A program made the position numbers and the translations under genes. DNA of 64,000 bases from Halothermothrix sp. (GTDB taxonomy: Bacteria; Bacillota; Halanaerobiia; DY22613), in the NCBI GenBank assembly GCA_016841825.1, contig JAENYK010000010.1, positions 62,001-126,000 on the forward strand, read 5' to 3'. Below the pieces are notes generated by a model. It made no database searches. It was given only the letters and a program-made list of their open reading frames with translations, and was not told the origin of the DNA. Below, in pieces: positions 17,813 through 24,936 of this stretch (position 1 is its first letter; each line of letters starts with the position of its first letter).

Positions 17813-19581
17813 TGGTATTTAACCTCATTTCCATCAAACTTCGTCTCCTGATCTCTCAATTGATGGAGATAGAGTTTTCTATATACTCCATTTTGAACTA
17901 TCAAACTTTCATGTGTACCGTGTTCTACTACTCTTCCTTGATCAATCACCAGGATTCGATCGGCTTTTTTTATTGTAGAAAGACGATGTGCAATTACCAA
18001 TGAAGTTCTACCTTTCATGAAATTATCTAAAGCTTCTTGAATCAATGACTCAGATTCACGATCCAGGGCAGAGGTTGCCTCGTCTAATAGTAATATAGGA
18101 GCGTTTTTTAATATAGCACGAGCAATAGAAATCCTTTGCTTTTCTCCACCCGATAATCTGCCCCCTAATTCTCCAACTTCGGTTTCATATCCTCTGGTAA
18201 ATTTCTCAATAAATTGGTCAGCATTAGCAGCCAGGGCAGCGGTATAAATCTCTTCATCTGTGGCTGACAATTTTCCATAGAGAATATTCTCTTTAATCTG
18301 TTCAGGAAATAAATAAGTGTCTTGAGATACCAATGAAATTTGAGATCGTAAAGCATATAAATTCCAATCAGTTAAAGAATTACCAAATATTTTAATTTGA
18401 CCTTTGTAATTGTTGTAAAATCCAATGATCAATTTCATCAATGTTGATTTGCCACTCCCACTAGGGCCAACTAAAGCAACCATCTCTCCTTGCTTTACTT
18501 CAAAAGAAATACTATTAAGAATATTGTCATTATGCTCAGAATACGCAAATGTGACATCGTCAAATTCAATTACATTATCACTATTTTTTAAATCATATAC
18601 CTGGCCGTCTTCTCTCTCTTTGTCCATATCCAATATCTCAAAAATTCTTTCCGCAGCAGCCATATCTCTCTTAGTCAATCCAATTAATCTAGGAATTATT
18701 GCTAGCGGAAAAGACAAATGATTCAAAAGATGGACAAAGGCCAAAAGACTCCCTGGAGTCATCGAACCATTAATTATCCAAAAACTTCCGAAACCAACTG
18801 CAACAGCCATTGGAACAATTGCAAAGAATTGAGAGAAACCACGCATAACTGCATTTCTTTTCCCCAGTGCCTTATTCCAAAATACGATTTTATCTACTGC
18901 CTGATCATATTTATGTCCTAGCTTTGCTTCCAAATTAAATGCTTTTACTATCTCAATACCACTAAAAATGTCCTGTCCAATCGCATTCACAACTCCAAGC
19001 TGTTGTTGTAATTCCTTACCATATATACCCATTGGTTTAGAAATTAAATTCGAACCGAATAAAATAACAGGTAATACTACTAATGTTATTGATGCTAATT
19101 TCCAACTTATAAAAAACAACAAAAACAAAGCCCCTAGAGCCATCAACGGGTTATATATTAAAAGTATGATATTAGATGAAGCAAAAGTTCGGATTCGCAT
19201 AATATCGTTCGTAGCCCGTGAAATATAGTCTCCCGTATGGTTATTTTTCAATACACCATAGGACGCTCTTTGTAACATATCTGCTAACATATCTCTAATT
19301 CTACTAACACCTTGTTCTCCATACTTGCCAATTGTTCTCACATTTAAATACTTTAGTGCAATTTCCAAAACTATTGCTCCTCCAGTTAGATACATAGCCA
19401 CAACAAAAGAACCCATATCTTTTCCCAGAGCTGCATCTAAAAGTCGCTTCATTAAAAAAGAATAGAATAAATTAATGCCTGATAAAGCAAACACTATTAA
19501 TAATCCTATATAAAGCAACCATTTTTGAGGAAAAATTTGATATAATCGGATAGCGTTTTTCAGAGTATTTTGTTTTTTCAA
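17809..19581 (-). CDS. ABC exporter half-transporter, first of a pair
   Basis: A 590-residue partner of the following gene with the same layout: six membrane helices (residues 20-310) and an ATPase domain with GPSGSGKST, LSGGEKQR, ILLLDEATSALD and IAHRLST. The catalytic glutamate after Walker B is present here too, so both sites could hydrolyse ATP, unlike asymmetric pairs. The start is TTG 19581, seven bases behind GGGAGGA; no ATG is near. It is the first gene of a two-gene operon. Best compared with the YheI/YheH and LmrCD class of heterodimeric multidrug exporters. Confidence 0.9.
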   Translation of the reverse strand: MKKQNTLKNAIRLYQIFPQKWLLYIGLLIVFALSGINLFYSFLMKRLLDAALGKDMGSFVVAMYLTGGAIVLEIALKYLNVRTIGKYGEQGVSRIRDMLADMLQRASYGVLKNNHTGDYISRATNDIMRIRTFASSNIILLIYNPLMALGALFLLFFISWKLASITLVVLPVILFGSNLISKPMGIYGKELQQQLGVVNAIGQDIFSGIEIVKAFNLEAKLGHKYDQAVDKIVFWNKALGKRNAVMRGFSQFFAIVPMAVAVGFGSFWIINGSMTPGSLLAFVHLLNHLSFPLAIIPRLIGLTKRDMAAAERIFEILDMDKEREDGQVYDLKNSDNVIEFDDVTFAYSEHNDNILNSISFEVKQGEMVALVGPSGSGKSTLMKLIIGFYNNYKGQIKIFGNSLTDWNLYALRSQISLVSQDTYLFPEQIKENILYGKLSATDEEIYTAALAANADQFIEKFTRGYETEVGELGGRLSGGEKQRISIARAILKNAPILLLDEATSALDRESESLIQEALDNFMKGRTSLVIAHRLSTIKKADRILVIDQGRVVEHGTHESLIVQNGVYRKLYLHQLRDQETKFDGNEVKYQ

Positions 19582-19619
19582 ATTAAATTCCTCCCTATAA
19601 TAAATTATTTGAATATCTT

Positions 19620-19700
19620 ACTACAATCCCTCACAGATAGATTATAATGCTAATCAACACGCACAGATACTGAGTTCATCAATTTGATATTTAGTAATGC
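19620..19700 (-). repeat. Segment matching the relic CRISPR region at 21.2 kb
   Basis: About 80 bases at the trailer side of array 3 resemble 21193-21270. A weak match (about 19 of 30) to the relic 30-nt repeat is followed by a clearer shared stretch (CACGCACAGATAC here, CACGCATAGATAC there). It suggests that array 3 lies inside, or beside, a decayed older locus. Confidence 0.4.
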
Positions 19701-19726
19701 CAATCCAGTTCTTTTTAAGAAAAACT

Positions 19727-20764
19727 ATCTCAATCCCAGCACCCGCGTAGGGTGCGACCTTATCCTAAATTATGAGTACCAAAGCCTAAATCTCATTTCA
19801 ATCCACGCACCCGCGTAGGGTGCGACGGGCTGGAAAATGCTTGTTAATCCTCGTGTTAAATTTCAATCCACGCACCCGCGTAGGGTGCGACCTCCGCACT
19901 TCTTTGAGTGGCAAACCTAACTCCGTATTTCAATCCACGCACCCGCGTAGGGTGCGACCGCTATTTGTCCAAAAAGTAACATAATTTGACTCAATTTCAA
20001 TCCACGCACCCGCGTAGGGTGCGACATAGAGAGTCTAGCTATTGCACATGGTAGCACAAATTTCAATCCACGCACCCGCGTAGGGTGCGACGGATAATGG
20101 ATTTAGTTTCACAAGGAGCTTCAAGAATTTCAATCCACGCACCCGCGTAGGGTGCGACCCAAGCGGAGGGCGGTCGCATTAAGGCTACTTATCGATTTCA
20201 ATCCACGCACCCGCGTAGGGTGCGACTTACATCATTTGTATATAACGAAGCCGGTCTCATATTTCAATCCACGCACCCGCGTAGGGTGCGACAAGAAAAT
20301 CAAAATGCGGCCAAGAAAATGTATCAAATTTCAATCCACGCACCCGCGTAGGGTGCGACTAGGCACATGTATATTCCACACAAATTCAAAAATCTATTTC
20401 AATCCACGCACCCGCGTAGGGTGCGACTAATATTTGCTGGGAGTGTGGCAATCACATATTTATTTCAATCCACGCACCCGCGTAGGGTGCGACTGGAAAT
20501 TATGATGCAGAAGGAGAAGGTGATGGAATTTCAATCCACGCACCCGCGTAGGGTGCGACGCAGGGATAGATTTTTTAGATATTGCAGCAATTATGATTTC
20601 AATCCACGCACCCGCGTAGGGTGCGACAATAATAAGGAGGGCAACAATATGATGATATATTGTATTTCAATCCACGCACCCGCGTAGGGTGCGACTCGCG
20701 TAGCAACGGGCATTGCAACTATTACAGCAAAAATTTCAATCCACGCACCCGCGTAGGGTGCGAC
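19727..20764 (-). CRISPR. CRISPR array 3: 16 repeats of 32 bp, 15 spacers, I-C-type repeat (GCGTAG variant)
   Basis: Repeats end at 19758, 19826, 19891, 19958, 20025, 20091, 20158, 20226, 20292, 20359, 20427, 20493, 20559, 20627, 20695 and 20764; spacers are 33-37 bp. The repeat is identical to that of array 2. The oldest copy (19727-19758) is degenerate: ATCTCAATCCCAGCACCC on the plus strand. The leader lies at the high-coordinate end, as in the other two arrays. No spacer appears in two arrays on reading. Confidence 0.98.
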
Positions 20765-21068
20765 AGTAGCCCCCAAAAGGCTAGCAATACCAATGGCTCA
20801 GATCACGGTTTCCGCGAACCTCCAAATATGATGTATTTTTACCACCCTAATTTTACAACAATTTCACGAAAACCTATGTGTGGCTTTATGCGCGAACCTC
20901 CCAGGGTTTTTATGTTCACTTCAGGTCCGCGGAAAACCTATTATATTACTCTCAACCTTCAGGATTATTTTCACAAAAATATTTCCAATGTAGTTCATTA
21001 AATATTTTCTTTAAATTGAAGTCCAAAGAATAATTTCTTATACCAGATATAAGTGGATTTACCACCCC
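20765..21068 (-). promoter_or_regulatory. Leader of CRISPR array 3
   Basis: The first 190 bases are nearly the same as leaders 1 and 2. The inverted pair is TTTCCGCGAACCT (20809-20821) and AGGTCCGCGGAAA (20923-20935, one base changed). Weaker similarity to the region behind leader 1 continues to about 21068, ending in a shared TTTACCACCCC. From there to the DUF1330 gene (about 470 bases) there is no gene, only the relic array and its leader. Confidence 0.85.
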
Positions 21069-21128
21069 TTTTTAAACACTTATACTAAACCAAAATTATT
21101 AATGTCTTTGCAAAGACATAATAATTTC

Positions 21129-21222
21129 GTTTCAACTCCTCGTAGATAGGCTTAAACTCATTTCCCAAAACAATTCAAATGGGAGATGTAAAGTTTCAAT
21201 TCCTCATAGGTAAGCTATAAAT
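21129..21222 (-). CRISPR. Relic of a second CRISPR type: two decayed 29-30 nt repeats
   Basis: GTTTCAACTCCTCGTAGATA at 21129 and GTTTCAATTCCTCATAGGTA at 21193 each start a 29-30 base unit, 35 bases apart. This is the common I-B-type repeat (crRNA tail ATTGAAAC on the minus strand), seen here with several differences between the two copies. With only two diverged copies the array is probably dead. An 18-bp palindrome, ATGTCTTTG/CAAAGACAT (21102-21119), adjoins it. Confidence 0.55.
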
Positions 21223-21342
21223 CCATTCAGCACGCATAGATACAGGCTTCAGCAAATCAGCGTATAATCGTAAAAATTCCATCTCATTTCAATCAAACTA
21301 ACTCCATTCCAGTATTACCAACAAACTCAGCTGAACAGTTTT

Positions 21343-21386
21343 GTCGTCGACCCCCAGGGATTTTTGCACTACTGACGATCGACGAC
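21343..21386 (-). promoter_or_regulatory. Probable leader remnant of the relic 30-nt repeat array
   Basis: GTCGTCGA (21343-21350) and TCGACGAC (21379-21386) form an inverted repeat around CCCCCAGGGATTTTTGC. Leaders of 30-nt repeat arrays in clostridia often carry this kind of GTCGACGAC element. It lies on the correct side, 120 bases upstream (minus strand) of the first relic repeat. Confidence 0.45.
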
Positions 21387-21542
21387 AGATTATTTACTCA
21401 AAATCTGCAAAATCCTACTATACTGTTTTTCTCTCCCATTAATAAAAATTCCTGCTTTTGAATTCATTTTCTCACTAAGAACCGACAAGTAAACCAATCT
21501 AACTACTCTTCTGCTCAACTCATGAATACGGAGAAATAATTA

Positions 21543-21830
21543 CTATACTCCCTCAACCAATAGAGTATCACACCTGGCCGCCCGCAGTCGATATTGAAGA
21601 ATCTCCTGATATTCCGGTGACTTATACCAGCTCTCAAAAGCAATTCTATCAGGGAATTCGATAATGACCATTCTGCCATAATCCCATACTCCTTCCAATA
21701 CTGTCGGATTTGCATCCACTGCCAGATACTTTCCAGCAAATCTACTAAAGACTTCACCTGCATCTTTTAAATACTTTTTATACTCCTCTTCATCATGAAT
21801 TGCAATCTGAGCGACGAAATAATAACTCAT
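21543..21830 (-). CDS. DUF1330 family protein
   Basis: A 95-residue ferredoxin-like single-domain protein. YYFVAQIAIHDEEEYKKY at the N-terminus, VLEGVWDYGRMVIIEFPD in the middle and FESWYKSPEYQ near residue 70 are typical of the DUF1330 branch of dimeric alpha/beta-barrel proteins. The start is ATG 21830 with AAGGAGGA eight bases upstream. The function of the family is not known. It follows the PLP decarboxylase after 50 bases on the same strand and may be co-transcribed with it. Confidence 0.85.
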   Translation of the reverse strand: MSYYFVAQIAIHDEEEYKKYLKDAGEVFSRFAGKYLAVDANPTVLEGVWDYGRMVIIEFPDRIAFESWYKSPEYQEILQYRLRAARCDTLLVEGV

Positions 21831-21883
21831 TTGACAGTCCTCCTTATCTCTGATAGTTATATTACCAATACAAGATTAGATTA

Positions 21884-23302
21884 CTAATTTCTATCCGCCT
21901 TTAACGCCTCTTCTCTCGCTCTGATAAAAGTATTCACAGAAAGATCAATATCCTGATAAGTGGTCCGATATGAACAAACACTCACCCGGATAACAGGAGT
22001 ATTGTTCCACAACGCACCACCACACCAACATTCTCCGGAAGCCTGAATTCCGTTCAAAATCTTTCTTGTCATCTCCGGATTGGGATCAGAAGTTATAATC
22101 TGATTAAAGACAACCTGATTGTGGATCAAAAAATTATTCTGTTCCAGTTTCGCTGCAAAATAAGCTGCCTTTTCGTGCAAATCTTCGACAAGCTCTGCAA
22201 CCCCCCTTCTGCCCAAAGATTTTAATGCTGCCCATAGCTCAACAGCTCTGGCCCGTCTGGACATATCCGGAGTATAGAGCATGCCATCACGGTTATCACT
22301 GTAGACTATATAAGAACCGGTCATATGCAGAGCTTTTGTCAAAGCTTCTCTGTCGGCACAGATAATGATGCCATTGTCATAAGGAGCATTCAAAGTCTTA
22401 TGGGCATCTAAAGACCAGGAGTCAGCCTGCTCAATCCCTTGAGTCAGATGTCGAAATTCATCAGAAGCTGCAGCCCATAGTCCAAAAGCTCCATCCACAT
22501 GAACCCAGGAACCTGCTCTGCTCGCTCTTTCACACAGATTCTGAAAATCATCAAAAGAACCTGTATTGACATTTCCAGCCTGGAGAATCAAGAGAGTTTT
22601 ATCATCCAGTTCCGGTACCTGAGCAGTTATGATTCTTCCCTGGTCATCCATCGGAACTCGAATAACCCGTTCACTGCCAAGTCCCAGAATTGAAAGGGCT
22701 TTATAGACTGAAGAATGCGCTCCTTCTCCCAGAATAATCTTAATCTCAGGTGCTCCGAACAATCCCTGTTTATTGACATCATAACCTGACTGTTCTAATA
22801 AACGATTCCTCCCTGCCGTCAGTCCACAGAGAGTAGCTGCAGAACTACCGCCAACAAATCCAACAGCAGTCCCCGTAGGAAAACCGAACAATTCTCTAAG
22901 CCAACCTTCACAAACCTCTTCTAAAACAGAGCTTATTGGAGACATGACATATAATGCAGCATTCTGATCCCAGGTATCTACCAACCATTTGACAGCCAAT
23001 GAAGCAGGAATAATTCCACCATTGACAAATCCAAAGTATCGACCTCCGGTCTGAGCAACGGTAGCTGACGATCCATAATGATGGAGCTGTTCAATTATCT
23101 GATACGAATCGGCAGCCTCCAGAGGTAAAGGCTCGCGGAATATTTCTAACCCATCAACTACAGCCTCCTCCGGAAAAACCAATTGAGTGGAGACATTTTG
23201 CATATATTCCACTGCATAATCTTTTGCCTGCTCAAAAAGCTGCCTGGTTGTCGCCTCTCTTCTCAAACGCTCACTTACTATACCTGTTTTTTGTTTACTC
23301 AT
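21884..23302 (-). CDS. Group II PLP-dependent amino-acid decarboxylase
   Basis: A 472-residue fold-type I PLP enzyme. SLDAHKTLNAPYDNG (about residues 290-305) holds the Schiff-base lysine, HVDGAFG the aspartate that binds the pyridine nitrogen, and GGSSAATLCGL contacts the phosphate. It resembles aromatic-L-amino-acid and related decarboxylases that make amines or beta-alanine-like products. The substrate is not clear. ATG 23302, eight bases behind AAGGAGG, is preferred over the longer frame from 23344. The gene diverges from a MocR-type regulator, which often controls the neighbouring gene. Confidence 0.85.
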   Translation of the reverse strand: MSKQKTGIVSERLRREATTRQLFEQAKDYAVEYMQNVSTQLVFPEEAVVDGLEIFREPLPLEAADSYQIIEQLHHYGSSATVAQTGGRYFGFVNGGIIPASLAVKWLVDTWDQNAALYVMSPISSVLEEVCEGWLRELFGFPTGTAVGFVGGSSAATLCGLTAGRNRLLEQSGYDVNKQGLFGAPEIKIILGEGAHSSVYKALSILGLGSERVIRVPMDDQGRIITAQVPELDDKTLLILQAGNVNTGSFDDFQNLCERASRAGSWVHVDGAFGLWAAASDEFRHLTQGIEQADSWSLDAHKTLNAPYDNGIIICADREALTKALHMTGSYIVYSDNRDGMLYTPDMSRRARAVELWAALKSLGRRGVAELVEDLHEKAAYFAAKLEQNNFLIHNQVVFNQIITSDPNPEMTRKILNGIQASGECWCGGALWNNTPVIRVSVCSYRTTYQDIDLSVNTFIRAREEALKADRN

Positions 23303-23370
23303 CAACAAAACCTCCTTAAAATTGTCTGTATTTTTATTTGGCATTTTTCAGACAAATTATTTCATTTGGA

Positions 23371-23438
23371 AAATGTATGTAGTTACTATTTAATTATATG
23401 CTTGAAATTGTATGCAGTCAATGATATAATTGTATGCA
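23371..23438. promoter_or_regulatory. Cluster of ATTGTATGCA repeats between decarboxylase and regulator
   Basis: Two perfect copies of ATTGTATGCA start at 23407 and 23429, 22 bases apart (two helical turns). Degenerate copies lie at 23372 (AATGTATGT) and 23393 (ATTATATGC). MocR regulators usually bind direct repeats in the divergent promoter region, so these are the likely operators for both genes. Confidence 0.6.
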
Positions 23439-23462
23439 AAACAATATTTTTAGGAGGTTATT

Positions 23463-24854
23463 ATGACCAGTAGATCATGGATTCCCCGAATAGATAAAGA
23501 TAGTAAACAGCTAGCCCAGGCGATTGCAGAGGCATTGGAAACAGATATTGCCCGGGGAATACTTAAGCCCAATGATCTATTACCACCTCAAAGAGAGCTG
23601 GCTGATCGACTGGGTGTTAATCTCAGCACCATAACCAGGGCTTTTCGCCTCTGTCAGTTGAAGGGATTAATCTATGGAGTTGTGGGCAGCGGGACATTCA
23701 TCTCCCCGGATGCCAGAGTTCCCCTGACCCTTATTGAACAGGATTCAGCCGAAATAATTGATCTGGGCCAGGTTCTACCTCTCTACTCCTTAGATCAGAG
23801 TACGGCAAATCAGTGCAGAGATTTCCTTCAGACAATGGATTTCGCAAGACTGCTCAGATATACTGAACCCCAGGGGGAGCGTTACCATCGAGCAGTTGGA
23901 GCAGAATGGCTTCAACGCTTTAAGCTAAATCCTGAACCGGAAGAGATAATAATTACCGCCGGTTCCCAGAACGCCCTTGCCAACTGTCTGTTAAGTCTCT
24001 TTAAATATGGCGATCGGATCGCCGTTGATACCTTAACCTATCCGGGGTTTAAGTCATTGGCCGCATTATACGGAATCCGACTTGTTCCCATCGAAATGAC
24101 TGCCCAGGGAATGAATATCGAGACTCTCGAAAAGGTCTGCAAAACCGAGCCGATCAAGGGGATCTATCTGATGCCCGAAGTTCACAATCCAACAACCAGA
24201 TCTATGTCCCAGAGTCAGCGAGAACATATTTCAAAGATAATTAAGCGATATGATCTGATTTTACTGGAAGATGACGCCTATGCTTATACTGGCGATCGGG
24301 ATAATCTTCCAATAACCACCTACCTTCCCCAGCATGGAATCTACCTCGGAGGAACCTCTAAACTCCTTGGCCCCGGATTTAGAATCTCTTTTGTTCAGAC
24401 ACCTGAGAGGTTTCGAGAATCGCTGAAAAAAGGATTACTCCACACAATCTGGATGGCATCCCCGATCACAGCAGAGCTTGTCTGCAGGCTGATCACCAGC
24501 GGTAGAGCCGAGGAGGTCATTGCAGAAAAAAGAAAAGAGGCTCAAAAAAGAAATCAACTGGCTCTGAAGATCTTAGGAGAATACAATCCAACCCATAGAA
24601 CCTATGGTTTTTTCCAATGGTTATATCTACCCGAAAACTGGCATGGTCAGGGATGGTCCTTTGAAATACTGGCCCGTGAGGCAGGGATACAGGTATTCTG
24701 TGGAGAAAAGTTTGTCGTTGGAAGTGGGATAACTCCTCCCGCTATTCGGATCTCCTTATCCGGGCCTGCAGATGATCAGACCCTAAAACAGGGATTGCTC
24801 AGATTAAAGCATCTGTTAGCAAAAGACTATCAAACTGAGTACAGTCAACTCTAA
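23463..24854 (+). CDS. MocR-type GntR/aminotransferase-like transcriptional regulator
   Basis: A 463-residue fusion. Residues 15-80 are a GntR winged helix (LPPQRELADRLGVNLSTITRAF, then GSGTFI). Residues 110-460 are a class I aminotransferase-like domain with EDDAYAYTG and GTSKLLGPGFRISF, the latter carrying the PLP lysine. Such proteins sense PLP or an amino-acid adduct and switch a neighbouring gene. The start ATG 23463 has AGGAGG six bases upstream. The divergent decarboxylase and the repeated sites between them make that gene the likely target. Confidence 0.9.
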   Translation: MTSRSWIPRIDKDSKQLAQAIAEALETDIARGILKPNDLLPPQRELADRLGVNLSTITRAFRLCQLKGLIYGVVGSGTFISPDARVPLTLIEQDSAEIIDLGQVLPLYSLDQSTANQCRDFLQTMDFARLLRYTEPQGERYHRAVGAEWLQRFKLNPEPEEIIITAGSQNALANCLLSLFKYGDRIAVDTLTYPGFKSLAALYGIRLVPIEMTAQGMNIETLEKVCKTEPIKGIYLMPEVHNPTTRSMSQSQREHISKIIKRYDLILLEDDAYAYTGDRDNLPITTYLPQHGIYLGGTSKLLGPGFRISFVQTPERFRESLKKGLLHTIWMASPITAELVCRLITSGRAEEVIAEKRKEAQKRNQLALKILGEYNPTHRTYGFFQWLYLPENWHGQGWSFEILAREAGIQVFCGEKFVVGSGITPPAIRISLSGPADDQTLKQGLLRLKHLLAKDYQTEYSQL

Positions 24855-24896
24855 CGGCACAAGGTTAATCCTCCGAAAAGAACTTCCGATAATTAT

Positions 24897-24926
24897 AGAG
24901 TCCTTGCCGCTGTCAGCAAGGACTCT
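24897..24926. terminator. Hairpin between convergent regulator and chelatase operon
   Basis: AGAGTCCTTGC and GCAAGGACTCT form a perfect 11-bp stem with an 8-base loop. It lies 42 bases behind the plus-strand regulator and 10 bases behind the end of the minus-strand operon, so it can end both. The U tracts are weak. Confidence 0.7.
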
Positions 24927-24936
24927 CTCATAATCC

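Noticed and set aside
12119-20776. Many apparent small proteins with tandem motifs such as VAPYAGAWIEI, SHPTRVRGLK or FNPRTRVGCD in the array regions
   Set aside because: They are six-frame translations of the 32-bp CRISPR repeats and their spacers, with no ribosome sites.
21102-21119. Perfect palindrome ATGTCTTTG/CAAAGACAT as an operator or terminator
   Set aside because: No adjacent gene could use it and there is no U tract; it may belong to the relic CRISPR locus.
11042-21830. A prophage or integrative element as explanation for the CRISPR island
   Set aside because: No integrase, terminase or structural phage gene and no attachment-site duplication was seen.
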